64,000 bases of DNA from Acidobacteriota bacterium (GTDB taxonomy: Bacteria > Acidobacteriota > Terriglobia > Bryobacterales > Bryobacteraceae): contig JAEZIJ010000242.1 in assembly GCA_023436715.1 (NCBI GenBank), forward strand, positions 62,001 through 126,000. The letters are read 5' to 3'. The notes beneath the pieces were generated by a model. The model ran no database searches and was not told the DNA's origin. It saw only the letters and a list, made by a program, of their open reading frames with translations. Positions 32,411 to 41,119 of the stretch are shown here, piece by piece. Positions within the stretch are counted from its first letter, which is position 1. The number at the start of each line of letters is the position of its first letter. Made by a program: the position numbers and the translations under genes.

Positions 32411-35400
32411 ACATAGCCGCCTTCTTCATCCGCCGCCCTGTCATGACCACGCTGGTCATGCTCGGCATCCTCATCTTCGGCGCAATGGCCTACCGCCTGC
32501 TCCCGGTGAGCGACTTGCCGAACGTCGATTTCCCAACCGTCAACGTCACGGCGGGACTGCCCGGCGCGAGCCCCGAAACAATGGCCTCCTCCGTGGCTAC
32601 ACCGCTCGAAAAACAGTTCTCGACCATCGCCGGCCTCGATAACATGAGTTCCACAAGCACGCTGGGGAGCACCTCCATCACTCTCCAGTTCGCGCTGAAC
32701 CGCCCGCTCGATGCGGCCTCACAGGACGTGCAGGCCGCAATCAACCGAGCCGCCCCGCAGTTGCCGCCGGGTATGCCGTCGCCGCCCACGTACAGCAAGG
32801 TCAACCCCGCCGATAGCCCCATTCTTTACATGGCGCTTACCTCGCCCACGCTTCCCCTCTCCACCGTGGATGAGTACGGCGAAACCACTATGGCCCAGCG
32901 CATCTCAACCGTGAACGGCGTCGCGCAGGTCATGGTCTTCGGCGCGCAGAAGTACGCCGTGCGCGTGCAACTCGATCCCAACGCCCTCGCCTCGCGCGGC
33001 ATCGGTATTGACGAAGTTCAGCAGGCCGTTCAGAACGCAAACGTGAATTTGCCCACCGGCACGCTTTACGGAGCTCATCAGGCATTCACCGTGCAGGCGA
33101 CCGGGCAACTCGAGGACGCTCAGGCTTACCGCCCCCTCATCGTCGCCTACCGCAACGGATCGCCCGTGCGCCTTGACGAACTCGGGCGCGTCATCAACGG
33201 CGTTCAGAACGACAAGACCGCAAGCTGGTTCAACGGCACGCGCGGCATCATTCTCGCGATTCAGCGCCAGCCCGGGACAAACACCGTTGAGGTTGTGGAC
33301 AACATCCGCAACTTGCTGCCCACCTTCCGCGCGCAAATACCCGCCTCCGTCTCGCTCAACATCGTTTACGACCGCTCCGAGACCATTCGGGCTTCGGTCA
33401 ATGATGTGAAGTTCACCCTTGTCCTCACCATCTGCCTCGTCATACTCGTCATCTTCCTCTTCCTGCGGAACGTCTCCGCTACCGTCATCCCGAGTCTCGC
33501 GCTGCCCATGTCCATTGTCGGCACGTTCGCCGTGATGTACCAGCTCGGCTTCTCGCTCGACAACTTATCCCTGATGGCACTCACGCTGTCCGTCGGTTTC
33601 GTCGTGGATGACGCCATCGTCATGCTCGAGAACATCGTCCGCCACATGGAAATGGGTGAGCCGCCGATGCAGGCTGCGCTCGCCGGCTCCCGCGAGATCG
33701 GCTTCACCATCGTCTCCATGACAATCTCTCTCGCCGCCGTCTTCATCCCCGTGCTGTTCCTGGGCGGCATCATCGGCCGGCTCTTCCATGAATTCGCCGT
33801 CACCATCGGCATGGCCATTCTCGTCTCCGGCTTTGTCTCCCTCACCCTCACGCCGCTGCTGTGCAGCCGTTTTCTCCGCCCGCCGGGCGATCGCCGCCAC
33901 GGCGTTCTCTATCGCGCGCTCGAGCGCGTCTTCGACGGAATGGTCTCCACCTACGATTGGACGCTCCGCCGTGTGCTGCGCGCGCGCATGGCCACGTTTG
34001 CGGCCTCGCTGGTCCTGCTCGTCATAACTGGATATCTGTTCGCCATCATCCCCAAAGGTTTCATCCCGGACCAGGACACTGACCAGATCTTCGGTGTGAC
34101 CGAAGGCGCGCAGGATATTTCCTATGACGCCATGGTCGCTCACCAGAAGGAGGTGGACGCCATCGTCAGCCGCGACCCCGACGTGGCTGCCTATCTCTCC
34201 AGCGTCAACCGCGGCACCCTCAACAACGGCTTCGTATTCATACACCTCAAGCCCCGCAGCGAACGAACCCTCAGCGCGCAGCAGATCATCGACCGGCTTC
34301 GCCCGCAACTGGCCCGTATCCCCGGCATGCGCACCTACCTCCAGGTTCCGCCGCTGATCCGAATCGGAGGCCAGCTCACCAAAGGCCTCTATCAATACAC
34401 GATGCAGGACTCCGACATGCAGGAACTCTACCGCTGGTCGCCCAAGGTGGAATCGGCCCTGCGTGCTCTGCCCGGCTTGCAGGATGTCAATACCGACCTC
34501 CAGATCAAGAGCCCGCAAGTGCTCGTGACCATCAACCGCGATAGGGCCTCGACCCTCGGCGTCACGCCCGCGCAGATCGAGAACGCTCTGGCCGCCGCCT
34601 ATGGCTCGAGCCAGGTCTCCACCATCTACACACCTACGAACGAATACTGGGTCATCATGGAGCTTGAGCCGCAATACCAGCGCGACCCCAACGCGCTCTC
34701 ACTGCTCTACGTCCACTCCTCTTCCAACAACCTCGTTCCACTCAACGCCGTTGCCACGCTGACGCCGAGCGTCGGGCCGCTCACTGTCACCCACCTCGGC
34801 CAGGTGCCCTCCGTCACCGTGTCCTTCAACCTGAAACCGGGTGTATCGCTCGGCCAGGCCGTCACCGATATCGACAACGCCGTTCAGCGCCTGAACATGC
34901 CTGCGACTATCGCGACCAGCTTCCAGGGCACCGCGCAGGCCTTCCAGTCGTCGTTCAAGGGCATGAGCCTGCTGCTCGTCATGGCGGTGGTGGTCATCTA
35001 CATGGTTCTCGGCATCCTGTACGAGAGCTTCGTGCATCCGATCACGATTCTCTCGGGCCTCCCCTCGGCCGGCCTCGGAGCGCTTCTGACGCTCTTGCTT
35101 TTCCATGACGAGTTGAACGTCTACTCGCTGGTCGGCATCATCATGCTCATCGGAATCGTGAAAAAGAACGCCATCATGATGATCGACTTCGCCCTCGAAG
35201 CCCAGCGCAATGAAGGCAAGTCCGCCGCGGACGCCATCTACGAAGCGTGCCTCGTCCGTTTCCGACCCATCATGATGACGACGATGGCCGCCCTCATGGG
35301 GACGCTGCCCATCGCCCTCGCCTTCGGAGCCGGCGGAGAGGCCCGCCGCCCTCTGGGGCTCGCGGTGGTCGGCGGCCTCGCCGTGTCCCAGCTTCTGACG

Positions 35401-35517
35401 CTCTACATCACCCCGGTGTACTTTATTTACCTTGATAGGGTTAGCAGGCTGTTCACACGCCGCAAAACCAGACGGCCCGAACGCGAACCGGTGCCCGCCC
35501 CGGAGTCCGTGCGCTAG
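32407..35517 (+). CDS. RND multidrug efflux permease (MdtB/MdtC/AcrB-like)
   Basis: Proton-driven trimeric inner-membrane pump. At 1036 aa it has the usual 12 TM arrangement with two large periplasmic loops. It starts at a GTG overlapping the adaptor stop (GTGA). Motifs: FFIRRPVMTTLVMLGILIFG at TM1, PGASPETMASSVATPLEKQF, and the proton-relay TM4 segment LSVGFVVDDAIVMLENIVRH with the Asp pair. The C-terminal half ends with GIVKKNAIMMIDFALEAQR and LGLAVVGGLAVSQLLTLYITPVYF. No TolC-type channel gene is adjacent. Substrates are not predictable, but the HAE-1 family exports lipophilic compounds. Confidence 0.95.
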   Translation: MNIAAFFIRRPVMTTLVMLGILIFGAMAYRLLPVSDLPNVDFPTVNVTAGLPGASPETMASSVATPLEKQFSTIAGLDNMSSTSTLGSTSITLQFALNRPLDAASQDVQAAINRAAPQLPPGMPSPPTYSKVNPADSPILYMALTSPTLPLSTVDEYGETTMAQRISTVNGVAQVMVFGAQKYAVRVQLDPNALASRGIGIDEVQQAVQNANVNLPTGTLYGAHQAFTVQATGQLEDAQAYRPLIVAYRNGSPVRLDELGRVINGVQNDKTASWFNGTRGIILAIQRQPGTNTVEVVDNIRNLLPTFRAQIPASVSLNIVYDRSETIRASVNDVKFTLVLTICLVILVIFLFLRNVSATVIPSLALPMSIVGTFAVMYQLGFSLDNLSLMALTLSVGFVVDDAIVMLENIVRHMEMGEPPMQAALAGSREIGFTIVSMTISLAAVFIPVLFLGGIIGRLFHEFAVTIGMAILVSGFVSLTLTPLLCSRFLRPPGDRRHGVLYRALERVFDGMVSTYDWTLRRVLRARMATFAASLVLLVITGYLFAIIPKGFIPDQDTDQIFGVTEGAQDISYDAMVAHQKEVDAIVSRDPDVAAYLSSVNRGTLNNGFVFIHLKPRSERTLSAQQIIDRLRPQLARIPGMRTYLQVPPLIRIGGQLTKGLYQYTMQDSDMQELYRWSPKVESALRALPGLQDVNTDLQIKSPQVLVTINRDRASTLGVTPAQIENALAAAYGSSQVSTIYTPTNEYWVIMELEPQYQRDPNALSLLYVHSSSNNLVPLNAVATLTPSVGPLTVTHLGQVPSVTVSFNLKPGVSLGQAVTDIDNAVQRLNMPATIATSFQGTAQAFQSSFKGMSLLLVMAVVVIYMVLGILYESFVHPITILSGLPSAGLGALLTLLLFHDELNVYSLVGIIMLIGIVKKNAIMMIDFALEAQRNEGKSAADAIYEACLVRFRPIMMTTMAALMGTLPIALAFGAGGEARRPLGLAVVGGLAVSQLLTLYITPVYFIYLDRVSRLFTRRKTRRPEREPVPAPESVR

Positions 35518-35631
35518 GCTGTGGAAATGTCCTGCCTCTCTATACTCTAAGTATTGTGTTATCAGCGCCTTGCGAGCCGTCCGCGCCCGCGCGGTTACCC
35601 ACGCCTTTTCCACTGGTTTTTCCACAGCCTA
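35515..35631. promoter_or_regulatory. dnaB upstream region with DnaA-box-like sites and a 13-bp inverted repeat
   Basis: TAGGCTGTGGAAA (35515-35527, overlapping the RND stop codon) and TTTCCACAGCCTA (35619-35631) form a perfect 13-bp inverted repeat 91 nt apart. Each arm contains a one-to-two-mismatch DnaA box (TTATNCACA). Further box-like 9-mers lie at 35595 (TTACCCACG), 35606 (TTTTCCACT) and 35618 (TTTTCCACA), spaced 11-12 nt, about one helix turn. A TATACT at 35541 may be a -10. The next gene is the replicative helicase, so DnaA control of dnaB is possible. Confidence 0.45.
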
Positions 35632-35701
35632 AACCGCACAAGACGCGGCTCAAAAATACTACTTGCCACCGCGACGCCGGGACGCGTGTAATGAAAGATC
35701 C

Positions 35702-38380
35702 GTGTCTAGCGCCGATCTAGCACTCGACAAGGGTCTCCCGGTAAACCTCGACGCCGAACGCTTCGTCCTCGGGTCCATCCTGATCGACGATTCGCTGTTC
35801 ATTCAGGTCGCCGGCCTCCTCGCTCCCGAGGACTTCGCACTCGAAAAGCACCGCCGCATCTTCGCGCGGATGGCCGACCTGCACGAACGCAGCGAGAAGA
35901 TCGACCGCATCACCGTCGCCAACGAACTCCTCAAGCACAACCAGCTCGAATCCTGCGACGGCCTCAGCTATCTCGTTTCACTCGACGATGGCCTCCCGCG
36001 CACCTCGAACGTGGACGGCTATGTCCGCATCGTCCGTGATAAAGCTCTGCTGCGCCGCATCATCTTCGCTTCGCAGAAGCTGATCGACCGCTGCCTCACC
36101 GGCGACGAAGAGCCCGACCAGATTCTCGCCGGCGCCGAAGAAACCCTGCTCAAGCTGAACGACGTTCGCGGCAGTGGCGGCCTCGCGAATCCCAACGAAA
36201 TCATTCAAGCTTATGAGGGCGGCATCAACGCCTTCCTCGACCCGAGCAAGCGCATCAAGGGACTCGGCACCGGCTTCATCAAGCTCGATGAGATGACCGG
36301 CGGATTCCATCCCGGCGAACTCATCATCCTGGCCGCGCGCCCCGCGATGGGCAAAACCGCGTTCGCCATGAACATCGCGCAGTACGTCGCCACCGCGAAG
36401 AATCCGAAAACGGTGGCCGTGTTCTCGCTCGAAATGTCGAAGGAGTCGCTGCTCACCCGCATGCTCTGCGCCGCCGCCCGCGTGGATCAGCAGAAATTCC
36501 GGGCCGGCTACCTCAATCAGGCCGAGCGCAACCACCTCCAGACCGCGGCCGCGCAGCTTGCCGGCGCCCCGCTCTACATCGATGACACGCCCGGCGTGAA
36601 CCTGATGGACCTCCACGCCAAGCTGCGGCGCCTCAAGGCCGAACACGACCTCGGCCTCGTCGTAGTCGATTACTTGCAGTTGATGAGCGGCCGCGGCCGC
36701 TACGAGAATCGCAACCAGGAAATCAGCTCTCTGTCCCGCGGCATGAAGTTGCTGTCCAAGGAACTCGACGTGCCCATGCTGGTGCTCTCCCAGTTGAGCC
36801 GCGCTCCGGAAGTACGGCAGGGAGACCACCGCCCCCAACTCAGCGACCTTCGTGAATCGGGATGCCTGACGGGCGACACGCTGGTGCCGGTCGCTTGCGA
36901 CGGCAGTCGAGTGCCCATCCGCGACCTCGCGGGGAAGGCGGGATTTCACATCTGGGCGCTGAACGAGACGACCCTCAAACTGGAGCGCGCGGCGGTCGCG
37001 AGGGCCTTCCCAACCGGGCAGAAGCCCGTCTTCGAGCTGAGAACGAAGCTTGGGCGGATCATCCGCGCCACGGCGAATCACCCCTTCCGAACGTTCGAGG
37101 GCTGGAAACGGCTGGATGGACTCCAGCCTGGAGGCCATATCGCGTTGCCGCGGGCGGTCCCGGCCGGTTCAGCGCAAACCAGACACGATTGCGAGTTGGC
37201 GTTGCTTGGGCACCTGATCGGCGATGGCTGCACGCTCCCCCGTCACGCGATACAGTACACAACACACGAACGGGACCTCGCTGAAATGGTCGCCTCTCTT
37301 GCGCGAGAGACGTTTGGCGACGGCGTGGAGCCTCGAGTTGAGGCGGAGCGGACATGGTTTCAGGTATATCTCGCCTCGACTCGCCGGCATACCCATGGCG
37401 TGCATAGTCCCGTGACCGATTGGTTGACGGAGCTCGGGGTTTTTGGCCTCCGATCCTCGGAGAAACGCGTGCCCGGAGTGGTATTCGAACAGACGCCGGC
37501 GGCTATCGCGATCTTCCTTCGGCACCTTTGGGCAACCGATGGCTGTATCAGTCTGCGAAAGACCGTTCACGGGCGCCTCCCGGTGCTTTATTACGCAACC
37601 AGCAGTGAGCGGCTCGCGCGCGATGTCCAATCCTTGCTGCTTCGCCTCGAGATCAATGCCCGTATTAAGCGGGTCAGCCAGAAAACAAAGGGCAGAGACC
37701 AGTTTCACGTGCTCATAACGGGTGGAGAGGACGTGCGCCGCGCGGTGGATCGCATGGGCGCCGTGGGAAGCAGACGGCAGGCGCAGTTGGATTCCGTCCG
37801 CGGATGGCTGGATTCCCATCCACCGAATACGAACCGGGACATCATCCCTAACGAGATCTGGAGAAGCATGGCGGTACCCGCAATGCGGGAGTCCGGCATC
37901 ACCAGCCGGCAATTGTCGGCCGGCCTGGGGACGGCGTATTGTGGAACGTCTCTTTACCGGCAAAATGTGAGCCGTGAACGTGCCGAACGCCTCGGGGACG
38001 TTCTGGACTCCGCTGAGATCAAGGCGCTGGCTTCGAGCGATCTGTACTGGGACCAGGTGGAAAGCATCACCCCGGCGGGATGCGAAGAAGTCTTCGACCT
38101 CACGGTACCCGGGCATCACAACTTCATCGCCGGGGACTTCATCGTCCACAACTCCATCGAGCAGGATGCAGACCTCGTCGCCTTCATCTTCCGCGAGGAA
38201 GTGTACAAGCCCGAGCGAGAGGACCTGCGCGGCACAGCCGAATTGCTCCTGACCAAGCAGCGCAACGGCCCCACAGGAAAGATCAACCTCGTCTTCCTCC
38301 GCCAGTGGACGAAATTCGAGAACCGCGCCACAGACCTCGGCGACGATTCCGACGCGCCGCCTCCGCCCCTTGACGAGTAG
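35702..38380 (+). CDS. dnaB: replicative DNA helicase, intein-containing precursor
   Basis: Hexameric 5'-3' helicase of the replisome. I prefer the GTG at 35702 (892-aa precursor); a TTG at 35663 would add 13 residues. The N-terminal DnaB domain begins LPVNLDAERFVLGSIL, and the RecA-like ATPase shows LAARPAMGKTAFAMNI (Walker A, about residue 213), FSLEMSKESLLTRM and LVVVDYLQLMSG (Walker B). The coding sequence is interrupted after DLRESG by a 430-residue intein and resumes with SIEQDADLVAFIFREEVY. The spliced protein would be 462 aa, the usual DnaB size. The frame is continuous, so no frameshift has broken it. Confidence 0.96.
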   Translation: MSSADLALDKGLPVNLDAERFVLGSILIDDSLFIQVAGLLAPEDFALEKHRRIFARMADLHERSEKIDRITVANELLKHNQLESCDGLSYLVSLDDGLPRTSNVDGYVRIVRDKALLRRIIFASQKLIDRCLTGDEEPDQILAGAEETLLKLNDVRGSGGLANPNEIIQAYEGGINAFLDPSKRIKGLGTGFIKLDEMTGGFHPGELIILAARPAMGKTAFAMNIAQYVATAKNPKTVAVFSLEMSKESLLTRMLCAAARVDQQKFRAGYLNQAERNHLQTAAAQLAGAPLYIDDTPGVNLMDLHAKLRRLKAEHDLGLVVVDYLQLMSGRGRYENRNQEISSLSRGMKLLSKELDVPMLVLSQLSRAPEVRQGDHRPQLSDLRESGCLTGDTLVPVACDGSRVPIRDLAGKAGFHIWALNETTLKLERAAVARAFPTGQKPVFELRTKLGRIIRATANHPFRTFEGWKRLDGLQPGGHIALPRAVPAGSAQTRHDCELALLGHLIGDGCTLPRHAIQYTTHERDLAEMVASLARETFGDGVEPRVEAERTWFQVYLASTRRHTHGVHSPVTDWLTELGVFGLRSSEKRVPGVVFEQTPAAIAIFLRHLWATDGCISLRKTVHGRLPVLYYATSSERLARDVQSLLLRLEINARIKRVSQKTKGRDQFHVLITGGEDVRRAVDRMGAVGSRRQAQLDSVRGWLDSHPPNTNRDIIPNEIWRSMAVPAMRESGITSRQLSAGLGTAYCGTSLYRQNVSRERAERLGDVLDSAEIKALASSDLYWDQVESITPAGCEEVFDLTVPGHHNFIAGDFIVHNSIEQDADLVAFIFREEVYKPEREDLRGTAELLLTKQRNGPTGKINLVFLRQWTKFENRATDLGDDSDAPPPPLDE
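36863..38152 (+). mobile_element. DnaB intein with LAGLIDADG homing endonuclease
   Basis: An in-frame 430-residue insertion in the helicase. Splicing motifs: Cys1 in CLTGDTLVPV (block A), ATANHPF (block B), VFDLTVPGHHNFIAGD (block F) and the C-terminal VHN followed by extein Ser (block G). Two LAGLIDADG-like helices, LLGHLIGDGC and FLRHLWATDGC, each keep the catalytic acidic residue, so the endonuclease may be active. The position, between DLRESG and SIEQDAD, is the one known from cyanobacterial and Rhodothermus DnaB inteins. All nucleophiles needed for splicing are present. Confidence 0.93.
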
Positions 38381-38385
38381 CGCCG

Positions 38386-39417
38386 TCAGACCTTCCGCAG
38401 CGTCGCTACCTGGTGCAGTAGCGCGCTGTCGAGCACGCGCTCGATGCCCCAGCCCGCACTCTCAGCCAGCTTGCGAAGGGCATCCAGCCCCTGAAACCGC
38501 ACCGCCGGCCGGCCCTGAACTTTTACGAAGGGAACCAGGTCTGCCGGCAGAGTGTGCTCATCGTGCGCAACCGCGGCCACCACGACGAAATTTTCCGGCG
38601 TGCACTCGCGCAACGCCTCGAGATTCGCCACGATCTGCTCGTCCGAAGCGTAATCGAAGAGTCCTCCCTCGGAACACGCGGCCGCCACGCACCCGTCATC
38701 CAATCCGGCGATCGTTCTGCGCAGCACTCCAGGGTCGGCCCAGTCATACCGCACGTGATCGAGTGACGCCGGCAATCCGGCCAGAGGCCCGCCGTCGGCC
38801 TGAAGCGCTGCGAGCGCCCGTGTTCCGAAACTCGGCCCTTCCGTATCGATGTCGAGAACGTGAATCCGCAGATGCCGGCCCTCGACCTGTCTCGGATTCT
38901 CCTTCCGAAGCAGAATCAACGCGTTCAGGCTTGCGGCCGACGGGCCGCCCGCTATGTCGATGATATGAATCGCGCGTCCGTCCCGCGCCCCGAGCGCGTC
39001 GGCCAGAGCGCCGGCCACCGCACGTGCCACATCGCGCGTTCGGAACCGGAATGACCATGCCATCAGCCCGTCCGCGGCCTGGCGGTCAATATCGCAGGCG
39101 TAGCCGTCTCCGAGGTTCTGCGGCCCGAGCCTGTAAAGATAGGTCGTCAAGCCGCTCATAATTCCGCCTGAGCACCGCACCGTACCCCGCACCAGGATAG
39201 ACTTCTCGGCCAGTGCGCTCACGATTTCGGGCGTCATCTTCTTCGCCGCTTCCAGCACGCGCAACGAACGGTCGACAACCCCCGCTAGTCCGGCCTCATC
39301 GAGTTCTGTCGCAAAAGCCGGGTGCGTGATGTCGATCACGGGAAGTTCCAAGCCGTCGTCCGTAACCGCGTAGCAGACTCCCGGCTTTTTGTTGTTCTCT
39401 GGAACCCGCACAGTCAT
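38386..39417 (-). CDS. SAM methyltransferase-like protein of unknown function
   Basis: A 343-residue protein from the ATG at 39417, chosen because GGGAG lies 9 nt upstream; longer in-frame ATGs lack this. Residues about 155-300 look like a class I Rossmann methyltransferase: IHIIDIAGGPSAASLNAL (motif I), LRIHVLDIDTEGPSFGTRAL (motif II acidic loop), LDHVRYDWADP and VVAAVAHDEHTLPADLV. The N-terminal 130 residues (VRVPENNKKPGVCYAVTDDG, AKKMTPEIVSALAEKS) form a separate cap-like domain. It converges on dnaB with 5 nt between stops. The substrate is unknown and I cannot name a closer family. Confidence 0.7.
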   Translation of the reverse strand: MTVRVPENNKKPGVCYAVTDDGLELPVIDITHPAFATELDEAGLAGVVDRSLRVLEAAKKMTPEIVSALAEKSILVRGTVRCSGGIMSGLTTYLYRLGPQNLGDGYACDIDRQAADGLMAWSFRFRTRDVARAVAGALADALGARDGRAIHIIDIAGGPSAASLNALILLRKENPRQVEGRHLRIHVLDIDTEGPSFGTRALAALQADGGPLAGLPASLDHVRYDWADPGVLRRTIAGLDDGCVAAACSEGGLFDYASDEQIVANLEALRECTPENFVVVAAVAHDEHTLPADLVPFVKVQGRPAVRFQGLDALRKLAESAGWGIERVLDSALLHQVATLRKV

Positions 39418-39519
39418 TTGGAGTTTCTCCCTTCCAATAAAGAGTACAACGTCCGAAATTGTGATTTCCAACGTGAGCATCTCACCCCGGTTGTATGCTG
39501 TGGTTAGGGGGGAGATGCT

Positions 39520-41013
39520 ATGGCGCACATGGTCCGCATGCGTCGGGGCACCGCGGTCATAGTTTTTATTGTGTTCTTGGCTGTGGGTGGCCTCATTGGC
39601 TCACTGGCCACCGCACGAGTGGTCTCGGATCAGGCAGTGCCGGTCCTGGTCACTTCCGCCCAGAATCCGAGCCCGTCACAACAGGTTTCGTTCCAAAACG
39701 GATTTGCGCCCATCGTCCGTGCGGTCGCCGGCGCCGTCGTGAACGTCTCCTCCTCGCACGTGGTTCGCTCCCAAGGCAGCGGCCAATTCGAGCCCTTCTC
39801 CAACGATCCCGCGCTACGCAGATTCTTCGGCGACGGGCACAACCAGCCGAAGCGGGAAACCAGCCTCGGTTCAGGTGTCATCATCAGTCCGAACGGCTAT
39901 ATCCTGACGAACTATCACGTCGTCGAGGGTTCGAGCGACGCCCGTGTCGTCCTGAACAACAAGCAGGAGTACCGCGCCAAAGTCATCGGCACGGACGAAA
40001 TGACAGACATCGCCGTTCTCAAAGTCGATGCCACCGGGCTGCCCGTCATGCGGCTGGGCGATTCCAAAACGCTCCAGGTGGGCGATTTCTGCCTCGCCCT
40101 CGGCAGCCCGTTCGGCCTCGGCCAGACCGTTACGCTCGGCATCATCAGCGCCACCGGCAGGAACGATATCGGTGTTGAAGGACCCGGCGCCTACGAGGAT
40201 TTCATCCAAACCGACGCCGCCATTAACCCCGGCAACTCCGGCGGCCCTCTCATCAATGTGCGCGGCGAGCTGATCGGCATCAACACGGCCATCCTGTCCA
40301 AGGGCGGCGGCAACGTCGGAATTGGCTTCGCCGTTCCCATCAACCTCGCCCGGCAGGCAATGGATCAGATCATCCAGCACGGAAAAGTCACCCGCGCCTA
40401 TATGGGCATCCTCCCGCAGGAGGTCACACCGGCGATAGCCGCCGCCTTCGGACTCGGGCAGCCCCGCGGCGTGCTCGTGGGCAACGTCGAAGCGAACAGC
40501 CCGGCCGCCAGGGCGGGAATCGAGCGCGGCGACATTCTGCTCTCGATGAACGGAAAACAGGTCACAGACTTCGGCCAGTTCCGTATCGACATCGGATTGA
40601 TGCAGCCCGGCAGCCAGGTCCGGTTCAATGTTTTCCGGAATGGCGCCGAGCACCCGGCTACTGTCACTCTCACCCAGATGCCCGCGGATCGGCACTCCGC
40701 GCCGCACCCGGATCAGCAGCAACAACAAGAGAAGCCGCTGATCGGCCTTTCGGTTCGCAATGTCACCCCCGATGTCGCTAAGGAACTGAAGCTGCCTCCG
40801 AACACCAAGGGCGTCGCGGTCGTCGATGTAGCCGAAGGCAGCGCCGCCGACGAGGCAGGACTTCAGCAGGGCGATGTCATCATCGAGGTCAATCGCAAGC
40901 CGGTCACAGATGTGAACGAGCTTACGAGCGCCCTTCGCGCATCCGGGCACAAGCCCAGTCTGTTGCTCGTCAACCGCGGCGGCATCACGCTCTATGTGAC
41001 CCTGGGCGAGTAG
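39520..41013 (+). CDS. HtrA/DegP-type periplasmic serine protease
   Basis: A 497-residue trypsin-fold protease with an N-terminal signal anchor (residues about 10-32). The catalytic triad is His in GYILTNYHVV, Asp in MTDIAVLKV and Ser in DAAINPGNSGGPL. Two PDZ domains follow (about 275-375, YMGILPQEVTPAIAAAFGL; about 400-495, LIGLSVRNVTPDVAKELKL), linked by a Gln-rich stretch (PDQQQQQEK). Family members degrade misfolded envelope proteins under stress. The start follows a strong GGGGGGAGA site. Its upstream gap (39418-39519) holds a small palindrome GTGAG-CAT-CTCAC. Confidence 0.93.
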   Translation: MAHMVRMRRGTAVIVFIVFLAVGGLIGSLATARVVSDQAVPVLVTSAQNPSPSQQVSFQNGFAPIVRAVAGAVVNVSSSHVVRSQGSGQFEPFSNDPALRRFFGDGHNQPKRETSLGSGVIISPNGYILTNYHVVEGSSDARVVLNNKQEYRAKVIGTDEMTDIAVLKVDATGLPVMRLGDSKTLQVGDFCLALGSPFGLGQTVTLGIISATGRNDIGVEGPGAYEDFIQTDAAINPGNSGGPLINVRGELIGINTAILSKGGGNVGIGFAVPINLARQAMDQIIQHGKVTRAYMGILPQEVTPAIAAAFGLGQPRGVLVGNVEANSPAARAGIERGDILLSMNGKQVTDFGQFRIDIGLMQPGSQVRFNVFRNGAEHPATVTLTQMPADRHSAPHPDQQQQQEKPLIGLSVRNVTPDVAKELKLPPNTKGVAVVDVAEGSAADEAGLQQGDVIIEVNRKPVTDVNELTSALRASGHKPSLLLVNRGGITLYVTLGE

Positions 41014-41030
41014 GGGCCGAACGCCCGGCA

Positions 41031-41039
41031 TGCTATGAT
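41031..41039 (+). promoter_or_regulatory. extended -10 promoter of the GAF/PP2C gene
   Basis: TGCTATGAT (TATGAT at 41034-41039) lies 80 nt before the preferred ATG at 41120. The 5' leader contains a small hairpin, CGGGCT-TTAG-AGCCCG (41088-41103). No -35 is evident. Confidence 0.4.
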
Positions 41040-41119
41040 GAGTGTTTTGCTCGAATCGCCGGAAGCCTAAGCATTACAATGCACTTACGGGCTTTAGAGC
41101 CCGGGCATGCGCAAAACTG

